Shown here: piece by piece, positions 41,403 through 52,595 of the stretch
Position numbering within the stretch: position 1 is the stretch's first letter
Layout: the number at the start of each line of letters is the position of its first letter
NCBI GenBank assembly: GCA_950295325.1
Contig: OX485806.1
Coordinates: forward strand, 41,976,001-42,040,000
Reading direction: 5' to 3'
Source: Polytrichum commune
Lineage: Eukaryota > Streptophyta > Polytrichopsida > Polytrichales > Polytrichaceae
DNA: 64,000 bases
Notes under the pieces: model-generated
Told to the model about the DNA's origin: nothing
The model's input: the letters and a program-made list of their open reading frames with translations, nothing else
The model's database searches: none
Program-made: the position numbers and the translations under genes

Positions 41403-42375
41403 TGTCGCGCACCTCTCCATGAGGAGTGGCCGAAACACCATGGGCACAAGGGGGACCCCGGAGTGACACCCGGGACTTGTGGCGCCGTTGGTGAGAGGGC
41501 CCAAGTGATCCTAGTGTGGGTGAGGGCCCCGGGCGTTGGGAACGCCTCCCACCCACGAAGACTAAGAGGCACAAGGGTAAGGCCATGAGTTATGCGTAGC
41601 TCATGGCGTGGTGATTCTAGAAAGCTCAAGAACACCTCAATCGGAGGTGTGAGCTAGGAGTTATGGCCATTTGAGTGGAGCGCTGTCCCGGGACAGCGCC
41701 CTGGTGCAGCAGTGCCTGGGAGTGACTCCCGGGACTGCCAAGGTTCAAACAGGCATAACGTCCTCAATACTTGCGCGAATGGGGCAAGTGAGGAGTCCAT
41801 CGGCATCTACGTGAAGCGTAGATGAAGATGAAGTGGTTGGTTGTTATGATCGGACATCATACAAGGAAGTTATGATGATCTGAAGCTGCTGGGGGGTTCT
41901 AGGTCCAGCAGCTAAAGGAAAATGTCCACTTGGCCCCAACTCTTGGTAGAGAGACAAGAGGTTGGTTGACGGTGGGGTAGGGGCCCCGCGTGAAGTCCTA
42001 GAGGCTTATATGGGTGAGGTGGTGTGGCCTCACCCACCCGAGGCCGAACGGCATGGCCTCTATGGGCATTGGCCCAATGTGAGGCCATAGTTGCCTAGTA
42101 TGCTTCGGGTTGTTGTAGTGTTGCTCCGGCAACGCGATGATCAACATGGGATTGGACTTCCATGGATGGAAGTCCACATCTAGGAATGGGTTACCGATTA
42201 AGGGGCGAGTCCCGAAAGTAAAGTAGGAGGGTTGGTTCCCCTCCTATGAACTAATGGTTCGGGGTAAGAGGAGCTATCCATTAGCATGGCGGAATGCGAA
42301 TGGTTAGCGCTCGTAACCTTTGGTAGAAATGAAAATTGGCAAGATTGTCAAGGGGGGCTAGCAAGGGTTGCGACA
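41403..42375 (+). mobile_element. family A solo LTR with GACTT duplication
   Basis: 973 bp from TGTCGCGCACC to GGGTTGCGACA, flanked by GACTT (41,398-41,402 and 42,376-42,380). The flanks join to 'gtgggacttggcatcacc', which is the A4 sequence at 38,846-38,863. This proves insertion into copy A3. Confidence 0.95.
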
Positions 42376-42645
42376 GACTTGGCATCACCCCGTGCGATCG
42401 AGGCATGACTTAACAATAGAAAGCCATCGTGGAGTTGCAACCGAGACAACTTAGTGAAAGTAGTGAGGTCCAGCCTAGTTGTATCAAAAGGTTGAGTTAG
42501 GCTAGTGGAGCCTAACATGGGAGGCCCCATAGGAGGGGCAATCCAAGTGAATCTCAAAGCAGGTGGGTGTAGAGTAGGTTAGGTCCTAGCAAAAAAAATC
42601 CAAGTTCGCTAATGGACCACCTAGAAACGACAACTTTGGGACTAT

Positions 42646-45600
42646 TTTCAGCCACAAACTCCCAGCCTTATGCGTCGTAATCCGGGTGAGAGCCCATGGC
42701 TTACATGAACTCTACTAGCCTTAATGATGAATGGGATCAGTGTCCAGTTCAACAGATGAATTGACGCACATGGCACCTTTTCTTTATTATTTTCCTTGAC
42801 CACCAGTGTTCATAAACACTTGGGTCACACACCACACAACAATCACTTCCCCTCTCTTCTTGACCTGTGAGAACCTAACCTAACCCTCCTTACTAACACC
42901 AATTCTAATTTTAATCCACAATGTAATCTATCACAAGTAATCAAGCTCAACAACTACCTACATCACAGCTAATCAATCACTAATCTACCCTATCCGATCT
43001 ACAAGAGCCTTCATGGGTTACCCACCCTCACAGTGCCATGAAGCACTTCCTTTGGCATGATGCCTAACCCAGTACTGATCTCCTAAGTTCGACCATGTGA
43101 GCCCAATACGGTGCCCACATGTGCTCTTAACCTTTGTTACGCATTAAAACTCAGGTTGAAATTCTCCATTAATTATTCAAAATATAAAAAGAGTGAAGAC
43201 ATGGGGTTGTGTTAAGAGTTAAAGTTAAGTTAGTAGGCGGTGTTATCGGTTGGGATTAGAAAGGTTAATTGAGTAGTAGTAGTGAGCTGGGAAGTCTTAG
43301 AGTAAGGATTTGTGAGCGGGTTGCAATTGACCCAGTTAGGTTTGGTTGCTGTCCATTCAGGGGGGGAGGCATTGTTAGCCCTAGGGAAATCCGGGCTGGG
43401 TGAACCGAGACGGTTGGAGGCGGAGGCAGAGAGGTAGACAGATAGAGCACCAAGGAGCGGAATGCGAAGGGGATTGGACACTGCTCCTGGCGACGAGGGA
43501 GAAAGGCTACAGGTGTTGAATGCTTCGGAGAGCGGGGCAGGAAAGAGGAATGGGTTCAGTGCAGAGGATTGGCGAAGGCCGTTGGAATTTAGCGCAGATG
43601 GAAGGGGGGAACTAAGGAAAAATCAAAAATATTGTGGAGTTGGGAATGACACGACGATGGGGTACTGGGGAAGTGGGCAAGCCCAAACAACGTCGTTTCC
43701 TGTAGGCGACTCAGCCGAGGAGTTTGAGTAGCTGGATTCGAGAAGGGTGACCATTCATGCAAACATGATGTAGGCTGAGGGAATAATGGTAAGGGATGGA
43801 ATTCGACCAAAGGGGGCAGAGTATAGAATGCCACGAGTTTGGGGGGAAGGTGGCGACTGGGAGGTTGGGAGCAACACAATGTGGGTGCTGGCATGAGAAG
43901 TGAGAGAATAGGTGGGTGTGTGGAATGCCAAGTGCTGACCCTTATGTCCGAGGCAGGCGACCAGGGAGGTGTTAGAACATACTAGAAATCCTTCATGCTC
44001 AAATGCAGAAAGAGGATTAATGCGGAGGGAAGCTGGTTGAGTGGGTGAATCAACTGCTAGTGGGGAAATCTGTGACTGCTATTCTTAGCCAGCTGCCACG
44101 GGATTAGTCAAGGGATTTCCCAGCATGAGTCCTGAAGGTGGGCATTCATAACAGTGGGCAGCGGCAGCTGGAAAGAGACCGAGATTTGGTCAGGCTCCTT
44201 CGGATGGCCGAGCAACGTCCGAAAACCAACAGTGACCAGAGGGCAACAGTGGTTCGAGCAGGCCCTGGAGCCAATCCAGATTACCAGGACAAAGAGGAGA
44301 TAAGAGGGAGTGGGTTGTCTGAGCCCAGAGGGAGGTGGCTGGAGGCTTCTGAAGCTAGGACCGACCTTCATTAGCCTAAATGGCCATGGTTAAATGTAGC
44401 GTTAATTAGGATGTCAATTAGACTTAGATCAGGGCAAGAGCTGAAGGATTAGTGAGTAGATGTTAACCTGGTGTGTGACCGGGAGCACATTAGGCCATTA
44501 GTAAAAGGTGTTATTTGATTAATTAAATTCAATGTTTTAGGTTAGGACTTGTGAGTTGGGTGTGGCTATGATAATAGGTAGTCAAAGTGTTTTTAAACAT
44601 TTGTCACAGGTTGCTCTTGAGTAAAGAGTTGGGGGCTCCACTCCTTCCTTGCCATTGCGATAATCAGAGCTCAAGGCCAACGATTGTTGACATTAATTGA
44701 ATGTATGTGAGCCAGAGGCTCCCACCCGGACTACGACGCAAAGGGGAGGGGGTTCAGGGCTGACAGACCACCAGAGCCTGCCAAGGTCTTCTCCCAATCT
44801 CGACCCTCAATTACCAGCCAATCGGCAGTTCCAGCCCACCGAGGTTCAACTGCCAAGCCTCAATGCCTCCTTCTCTTCCACTTCCCCCTCCTCTGCATTT
44901 TGAATACAGAGCCCACTCAGAGAGCAGCCATGCTCTCAAAGCCTAAGGATGAACCAACAGATTGCAGCTAGCAGTGTATTCACCTATCGTCACATATCCT
45001 TGTCCGATCCTCTCACTGCGCTCCTTAGCTGGAATCCTTCCCAGCATACTAAACTCTCTCGTGGATCCTCACCGCATAGCTTAAGGGACTGAATCTCCAC
45101 CTCCTTTTCTGCATTTATGCTTCCTCCTCCACACAACACCCAATTCCACAGTCTCGGCCACACTTCAGCAACAACCTTTTGAAATCCCAGTTCCCTTCCT
45201 TCCTTTCCGAGCGATACATGTGTTGCTGCAGCACCTCCTCAGCATTACCCCATCCCACACTTTCCAATCACCGCAGTCAATTTTGGCATTTTAGCTCACC
45301 TACATGTGTAATAGAGTTTTTTCTTTGGTGCAATTCTTTTTCCGCTACAGATTCACTTCGTGGCATTGTTTCTTCCCTCCACTGCATACACTTCAATCAA
45401 CCCATTCCTCACCCACCTCCTTGAAGGCGGGAGACTCCGACCTCCAGATAGACAAGATTCTAGTGCACTCTGTGAAGGTATGGTTTTTTAGTCTTTGTTT
45501 CTTACCTCAAAGTCACTTCGCCTTCATTCGCAGCTAGCTTGTGGCCCAACTCCAGCAGCCTCGGCTGCATAGCCTCACCTCTGTGCCATGCCAGTGATCC

Positions 45601-46054
45601 CTGTCCTACGGCCTACTCTCCTTTCCGAGAGCTAGAGCCACATCGCCGCAGCCGCAGAAGCTCTCTACCCCCCCCCCCCCCTTGTGTTCTGGTTCGAGAG
45701 CAAGCGAGCTTCCTCCCTGGAGCCACCTCAACCGTTTCCCATCCAGGGATCCGGATTTTCCTAGGGCACGCCCTGGCCACCCCTAAACGAACACCAACGA
45801 GTTCTAATGCACTCAAAAGGTCTCGGCCTTTCCGATACCTCCCCTCACGGCCCTACTAACTTAAACTAACCCAATTCCCCCTTTCTATTTAATCACGTTC
45901 CACACCACATCCTAGCTCTAGATATAATTCAAATAATAACTAAAGAACACAACACCTGTTTTTATGTTTTTTAACGTTCGTTGTCATAGCTACACTAATT
46001 TTTGGTGGTTCTTTTAAGATTAGGAACACATGTGGGCACGATTTTGGGCTCACA
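42646..46054 (+). mobile_element. family B solo LTR with ACTAT duplication, itself interrupted
   Basis: It begins TTTCAGCC (TGTCAGCC in the family) and ends ATTTTGGGCTCACA, flanked by ACTAT (42,641-42,645 and 46,055-46,059). The flanks join to 'tttgggactatgccaaatt' as in A4 (39,103-39,125), so it entered copy A3. Without the inner insertion it is about 1.73 kb. It has no coding capacity, and the frames inside are chance. A run of 14 C is at 45,668. Confidence 0.9.
43096..44765 (-). mobile_element. family B solo LTR nested in another family B LTR
   Basis: 1,670 bp, from TGTGAGCCCAATACGG (complement of the LTR end) to GGGTTCAGGGCTGACA (complement of the LTR start), flanked by GACCA at 43,091-43,095 and 44,766-44,770. 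It is inverted relative to the copy it split. Confidence 0.93.
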
Positions 46055-46671
46055 ACTATGCCAAATTCAAGGATGCATTGTTGGAATTGCCCCCTAGGTA
46101 ACACATGTCCCACCATAGAGAATGGCAACTAGAGAATTGGTATCCCAACTACGAGTATAGTCAATGGAGCCATCGATTCCATTTGGTGGGGGTGAGTGTT
46201 ATGTATTTTTCCATGATTGCCTGAAACACCATGGATACAAAGGGACCCCAAAGTGATACCCGAGACTTGTGGCGCCATTGGTGAGAGGCCTAAGTGATAA
46301 TAGTGTGGGTGAGGGCGTTGGAAATGCCTCCCACCCACGGAGACTAGGAGTCACGAGGGTAAGGCCATAAGCTATGTGTAGCATGCAAATTCTAGGATGG
46401 TCAACAACACCTCAATCAAAGGTGTGAGCTAGAAAATATGGCAATTTGAATGGGACACTATCCTATGAAAATGCCTTGGGACATAAATGACCTAGGAGTG
46501 GCTCCCGGGACTACCAAGGTTTGAACAACTATAATTACCTCAATATTTGGTTGAATGGGACAAGTGAGATCTATTGTATAAACGCAATGAATAGATTTTA
46601 ATAGAGTAGTCATTTAATAACATCAAAAACCATGGGAATAAGTTATGGTGGTCTGAATCTACTGAGGGGTT

Positions 46672-48116
46672 GTTACGACCCTTGCTAGTTCTCCTTAACT
46701 TAGCTTGACCGCCTTCCAACTCTAACAAGTGCCATGAGGGCTAACCTGCACATCCCACGCACATGCATGGTTAGCTCCCGGATATGCAACTCCCGTATCA
46801 TATGGTCCTGATTATAATCACTTATAATGTGTTTTAGTCCAATATTGAGTGATACAATTTGTTTAATGTAGGAAACCCTTGTAGTCCTTTTAACAAGGAA
46901 TCCAAAAATGTAATTACATATAGGAAATGAATATATTTTAAAGCATATAATTGCATTAAAAACCTAATTACATGATTTTTTTAATACATATACCATAGGT
47001 CAAACTACCCAACTTTTTGGACTTTTTAATAAAAATTTAATATTTTGAATGAATTATAATTTTAATGGGAGGCTTAATAAATATGCAACCCAATTTTTTT
47101 TCATCTCATTTTATTTAATTTGGTCTTTACCCAACTTTTTTTTCATCTCATTTTATTTAATTTGGTCTTCACCCAACTTTTTGATCATTTTAATTTGATA
47201 TAATTTGATATAAGTTTTACAAAAGCCGTCCTTTAAGCTGTTTTTAATACAATGCCCCCTGCGTATAATATGGGAGTTGCGTACCCGGGGGTTAGCTCCC
47301 AATACAGCAGACCTTCAAGCTCATGGCTTGGTCACCAAACCCTCCTACACATGCATTTGGGACTCTTTCCTTAGTAGGTAGCCAATGGCTAAGGTGGACT
47401 TCCATCCATGAAAGTCCACTCTTGAGTTGATCATTATGTTGCCAAAACCACATTACAACTACTCAGAGCAAATTGCCAAGTATGCTCCGGGGGGGTCGGT
47501 CGGCTAAACCGCCTAACCCATATAAGCCTCTAGGACTTTGGGCAGGGCCGTTACTCCACCGTCAAGTATTTTTTTTGTCTCTCTACAAGGGTTGGGGACA
47601 AGTAGACATTTTCCCTTAGCCGTTGGGATTGAAACCCCCCAACAGCTTCAGACCATCATAACTTCTACATATGATGTCTTATGCTTCACAAAAACCACTT
47701 TATTGTCATCTAATCCTTGTGTAGATACAAATGGATCCCTCACTTGCCCCATTTGGGCAAGTATTGAGGAAGTTATGGCTGTTCAAACGTAGGCAGTCCC
47801 GGGCGCCACTCCCAGGCCACTGCTGTCCCGGGACAGCGCCCCACTCAAATTGCCATATCTCCTAGCTCACACCTCCGATTTAGGTGTTCTTTAGCATTCT
47901 AGAATTCGGCCACCATAAGCTACTCATAACTTATGGTCTTACCCTCACGACTCCTAGTCTCCGTGGGTGAGAGGCTTTATCAACGCTCGAGGCCCTCACC
48001 CACACTAGGATCACTTGGGCCCTCTCACCAATGACACCACAAATCCCAGGTGTCACTCCAGGGTCCCTCTTGTATCCATGGTATTGCAGGCACTCATCAT
48101 GGAGAGGTACGCGATA
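46672..48116 (-). mobile_element. inverted family A LTR inside the A3 3' LTR
   Basis: It begins TGTTACGACCCTTGCTAG and ends GAGAGGTACGCGATA. Flanks GGGGT and GGGTT agree at four of five positions, compatible with a decayed duplication. It is 1,445 bp long because a MITE (46,786-47,280) sits inside it. Outer LTR sequence resumes with 'gggtttctaaaccc'. Confidence 0.75.
46786..47280. mobile_element. AT-rich MITE with GCAACTCCC terminal inverted repeats
   Basis: The left end GCAACTCCCGTATCATA is matched by the right end TATAATATGGGAGTTGC, enclosing about 460 bp of AT-rich non-coding DNA with a duplicated 'tttcatctcattttattta' block (47,099 and 47,142). No exact target duplication was settled, so the superfamily is open. 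Confidence 0.7.
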
Positions 48117-48589
48117 GGGTTTCTAAACCCAACGGCTAAGGAAAAAAATTTATTTGACCCCAACTCTTAGTAGAGAGACAAAAGGTTTTTTAACAGTAGG
48201 GTCAAGGCCAAATCTAAAGTCCTAAAGGCTTCTATGAGTGAGGCGGAGTGGCCAATCAAAATCTCCCAAGGCCGAACGGCACGGTCTCCACGGGCATTGG
48301 CCCAATATGGGGGCATAAATGCCTGGTATGGTTCGGGTTGCTGTAGTGTTTATCCGAAAACGCGATGATCAACTCAAGGTTGAACTTTCATTGATGGAAA
48401 TCCACATTTAACCATTGGTTACCGATTAAGGGAAGAATCCTAAACGCATGTGTAAGTGGGTTGGTTCTCCACCAGTTAACAAAATCCGCGGTATGGGGAG
48501 CAAACTATTCGCATGGGTGGAATGTGAATGTGTGGATCCTTGCTAAAATTGATCAAGATGGTCAAGGAGAGCTAGCAAGGGTTGCGACA

Positions 48590-49865
48590 GCCTGTGATGC
48601 CACATTTTGAGAGGTTGAGATCCATGTGTGATGAATCTGCAAATTTTTGAAGCTTCAGTTTTTGTGGTTGGATGTGTTGTTATATGTTTATCGTGAGGAG
48701 GGTAGTTAAGGTGCTAATGTATAGTTTGTATATTGTATTAGCCAGTGTAATTGGTCTATAGCTAATTAGGTGGATGGTGTCATTTTTTGTGTACGAAAAT
48801 GGTCTTGTTGTGCTTCCTGTAATTTGGGTTTTCTCTTTGTTTGTAGCGCTGCTGGAAAAATAAGAATATCAGGTCGTGGCAATGTGGTGATAGTGTTTTG
48901 ATTATGTCATTGGAAATGTTATCAGGTCCAAGGACTTTCCCTTGAGTTAATATTTTGATGCATTTGTCATAGACATCTTTGGTGGGTTGGATGTGTATTG
49001 TTGTGTGTGGATGGCCTTTTTGGTCTAGTATGAAGCCATTTTGCGTATGCCAGAGGTATTTTCATATTGTGAATATACATGTATTGGAATGATCTATGTT
49101 ATCTTCGCAAAGGAGTGTTTGTCTTTGGAAAAATGTTTGCTGGGTGTGGTATATTTCATTGCTTATGTCTGTGGGGTTGGTTAGGATGTTTATTTGAGAG
49201 TTTTGTAAACAATCCAGGGAGTTGTAATTAGTTGGGTGGAATATTTTTTGTGAATGGTTTTGGGTTTAATGTTTCGTACGACTCTATACTTTGCAATGGA
49301 AATATTTCAATTTATTGCGATTTGTTTGGTAGTGTTTTTGTGGGCTTTTGCTTTGGCGTTTTGCCTATATTGGCCAGGGCTTCTATCCATTGTATATATT
49401 CCCAGGGATTTGTGAGGAGGGGTGATATGTTGATGTTTTTAATTAACTGTAGGGTTTTTATGTCTAGGTTGTTGTGGGTGTGCATGTGGTACTTATTAGC
49501 ATGCAGCTCGGATTGCTTTGCAAATAATGTGGTGTATTTTTAGTTGGTGTTTCCGTAGTTTTTGTTGTTCCCTGGGTAGGAACCCTCTTTGGATTTTGGC
49601 CCTATTGGGTAGTACGGGGGGTTGTCATGCAACTTTGTTCAATGCATTGATTAAAAGAATTTATGATGTCTTGGACTTGGCTTTGGACATCCTCCCATTG
49701 TGTGGGATTGAATTGTTCGTTTTGTAGTGTTTTGTGAGGTTTGCTATTGCTAGGCTTTGTTTGTGTAGGAATGTAGTGTGCAGTTTTTGGAGGTTGATTG
49801 GGGATATGGGGTATGTGATCCCGGGAGTACTTGTGGGATTTTTTTGTTGTCATTTTGGTGATTAT
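48590..49865 (-). pseudogene. LINE reverse transcriptase relic
   Basis: On the minus strand: KILTQGKVLGPDNISNDIIK, then TLSPHCHDLIFLFFQQRYKQ, and after a frameshift ISYRPITLANTIYKLY. This is the start of a non-LTR reverse transcriptase (the GPD-x-I-x-N-(D/E)-xx-K segment and the SYRPI(S/T)L-x-N-x-x-YK segment). Upstream, 49,853-49,602 (QWEDVQSQVQDIINSFNQCI) fits the linker between endonuclease and RT. Catalytic YxDD lies further downstream and is absent. Many stops. The relic ends where A3's LTR begins (48,589). Confidence 0.7.
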
Positions 49866-50777
49866 TGTTGCAACACTTACTAGCAGTCTTTAATAATCTT
49901 GGTCATTTTTCAATTCTAGCAAGGGTCACGAGCGCTAACCCTTTGCATTCCGCCATGCTAATGGGTAGCTCCCCAAACCGCGGACATTTTAGCCCATAAG
50001 AGGGGGATGGACCCTCCTACACTTGCATTCGGGACTCTCCCCTTAATCGGTAACCCATGAAAGTCCATTCTTAAGTTGATCATTGCACTGCTGGAGCAAC
50101 ACTATAACAACCCAAATCATATTAGGCAACTATGCCCCCCAATGGACCAATGCCCATGGACGTCGTGCCATTCGGCCTTGGGTGGATTTTGCGACCACAC
50201 CGCCTCACTCATATAAGCCTTTAGGATTCTAGGCAGGGCCCTTAACTCATTGTCAAGAAAGCTTTTGTCTCTCTACCAAGAGTTGGGGCCAAGTAGACAT
50301 TTTTCCTTAGCCGCTGGAGCTACAAGTCCCCAACAACTCTTGAATAGTATAATTTCCTTTTATGATCTTTGATGCTAACATCCAACCATTCCATTGTCAT
50401 CTACATTTCACGTAGATGTCGATGTATTCCTCACTTTCCATATTTGTGCAAGTTTTGATGGTGTTATGTTTGTTCAAACCTTAGCAGTTCCAGGTCTCAT
50501 TACCATTCCATTGTTGTACCAGGGCGTTGTTCCAAAACATCGCCCCACTCAAATTGCCATATCTCCTAGCTCGCACCTCCGATAAAGGTAATCCAAACAT
50601 TTTAAAATCAACATGTTATAAGCTACGCATAGCTCATGGCCTTACCCTTGTGACTCATGACCTTACCGTAAGTAGGAAGTGTTCCCAACACCCAGGGCCC
50701 TCACCCACATTAGGATTACTTGGGCCTCTCACCAACGGCGCCACAAGTCCCGGATGTCACTACGGGGTTCCCCTTGT
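49866..50777 (-). mobile_element. inverted family A LTR, truncated
   Basis: It starts TGTTGCAACACTTACTAGC and follows the inverted LTR as far as 'ctacggggttccccttg' (50,777), then runs into LINE sequence. About 50 bp of the LTR start are missing and no duplication is seen. It separates the LINE RT part from the LINE ORF1-like part. Confidence 0.8.
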
Positions 50778-50789
50778 TTGCATGTTTGC

Positions 50790-51210
50790 ATGATGTTGTG
50801 GATGCGGTTGTTGGATTGTTGGAACTCCATCACCACAGCGCTCATGATGTTGTGGATGTTAATTACGTGGGTTTTAAGTGAGTCCATGGAGGCTTCGATC
50901 TGCTTGTCCATGTTGAGGTTGATGTTGTTGGCAAGCGTGATGAGTTTACCGTCCACCGTCTCGACTAGCTCCTTGATGATTTTGGTGAAGAATTTTTCCA
51001 ATACGAGGGGTAAGGATGCGGCGGTGTTGCTCATAGCTTGGGTTTTTAGGGCTATAACTTTGCGTACGGGGCGTGTCCTAGATGTATGGCCGTTTGGTTG
51101 AGTTCAGTGCCATCGATCTTCCCTTTGTGGGGAATGAAGTCAACGTGTTTCCCTAAGATGTACGTGGATTTCCGTAAGCATTGCATGTAGACCGCTGCAT
51201 TGAGGCATTG
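50790..51210 (-). pseudogene. LINE ORF1-like coiled-coil relic, distal part
   Basis: The minus-strand frames give CLNAAVYMQCLRKSTYILGK, HVDFIPHKGKIDGTELNQTA and, after a frameshift, FFTKIIKELVETVDGKLITL, ANNINLNMDKQIEASMDSLK, THVINIHNIMSAVVMEFQQS. The latter is a long amphipathic helix. It directly continues 52,596 onward once the LTR at 51,211-52,595 and one CATTG are removed (NIQ-CLNAAVYMQ reading). A nucleic-acid-binding ORF1 role is inferred from position and the coiled coil. Confidence 0.5.
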
Positions 51211-52595
51211 TATGAGCCCAAATTGAGGGCTCACATGTGTCCTTATATTCTGGAAGTTATTGGTATTAGTATTAGACATTAGGATTATTTAGTAAAAATA
51301 TAAAAAAAGGTGAAAGTCGAGTTTGGATTGGATTTAGAGTGAAGGTTGTGCTTTGTGAGTTTTGGGGTTGGCTTGGATTTAAGAGAGGTAGTCAAAGAAG
51401 TGGAAGGCTTTAATGTAAGCATGGTTGGGTTTTTATTGACCAAGATAGGATGAGCTTGTGTTCATTTATGGCTGGGTTGCTAGCCCTTCAAAGGCTGGCA
51501 CTACTATGCCCTAGTAAATCCCGGCAGGGGGAAGACGAGCAGTAAGGTGCTGGGTGCGAAAATGGAACTCTCTCTCGAAACCAATAGGGGAAGGCTGAGA
51601 GCGCAACGGAATGTTGCTTGAGCCCAAGCTCGGCCGAAGGGGAGGAGGCGGCATCAGGACCTCGGAGAAGGGCCACAATTCTCTTCACAGGCTGCTGGCA
51701 CTTGAGGCAAGCTCAATGCTTGCTACCACTTCTAGAAAGGAATGTGAACGAGCAACCAGGGAACTACTGAACTAGGGAAAGGCTTGCGGGGATCAAAGGA
51801 TACGGTTAAATTGACATTGGTTTATTGGGAGCTTAAGCAAGTGCGCACCAGGGTGTAAGGCGATCTTACCTGCAGAAGGCTGCATTTGGTTGGAAGCATC
51901 TAGAGGCTGGATCCGAGGTCGGAGGCTGCCTGACAGGCAATGACGGGCTGGCCTCAAGCTCGAACAGTGTAGAATCGTGAGCGGCGGGAGCCGACTGAAG
52001 GGGAGTAAGAGTGGTTTACTGGGAGCCTAGGCAAGTGCGCACCTAGGGGTGAGGCGATCTCAGCTGTAGAAGGTTGCATTTGGTTGGAAGCCTCAAGAGG
52101 CTGGATCCTAGGCTGGAGGCTACCCGACGGGCAATGACGGGCTGGCCTCAAGGGATTGCTAACTGGGCATTGCCGTTGCTAAGGGGGATGGAAGGCTGCC
52201 AAGATGGTTGTGCTTAAAGGTTGCTCAGGAGTAGTGAGGAAGAAGAGAGCTCATTTATAGAATAGTTAGATTTAGGGGGGATTGAAGGTGTACTAGTGGC
52301 ATTAGTACCTTAGTGAGGAGTAAGGTAGTGATTGAGTTGAAGTGATGGATGTAACTCAAGTGATATCTGGTGTTGGTTTATGATAGCAATGTGGGTATGG
52401 GCAATGACAAGGTGCCAAAGTGTTCTTAAACACTTATTACCTTGTGTCCTCTAAATAAAAGTTGTGAGATTCATGAATGCTTAGTCCAAGTGAACAAAAT
52501 CTAGTGATACCAATTAGACACATCCATTAGGTTCATGTTGGCCTTAACTCTCATCCGGACTAGGACACAATAAGGGTGGGGGCTTAGGGCTGACA
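51211..52595 (-). mobile_element. family B solo LTR with CATTG duplication
   Basis: 1,385 bp from TATGAGCCCAAATTGAGG (TGTGAGCCC in the family) to GCTTAGGGCTGACA, flanked by CATTG (51,206-51,210 and 52,596-52,600). It contains an internal duplication of about 110 bp ('aagtgcgcacc(a/t)agggtg', 'ggcgatct', 'aggctgcatttggttggaag' at 51,838 and 52,031). Confidence 0.93.

Larger units (their letters stand above)
46055..48589 (+). mobile_element. old chromovirus A3, 3' end and 3' LTR
   Basis: 46,055-46,196 continues the A3 3' untranslated region and polypurine tract, matching 39,111-39,254. The LTR starts at 46,197 (TGTTATGTATTTTTCC) and ends at 48,589 (AGCAAGGGTTGCGACA). It is much more diverged than A4 and is interrupted at 46,672-48,116 by an inverted LTR. 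Removing that leaves about 950 bp. A matching 5' LTR is not present in the window. Confidence 0.75.

Noticed and set aside
43462-43731. 89-codon plus frame with Gly/Arg-rich peptide
   Set aside because: Within the nested family B LTR, antisense to its orientation, and absent from the other B copies.
45539-45859. 106-codon frame with a C/P-rich composition
   Set aside because: Inside a family B solo LTR; includes a poly-C run; not conserved in the other B copies.
49232-49727. Plus-strand hydrophobic frames suggesting a membrane protein
   Set aside because: They are antisense to the LINE relic, rich in Phe/Cys/Trp because of T/G-rich antisense DNA, and lack any domain.
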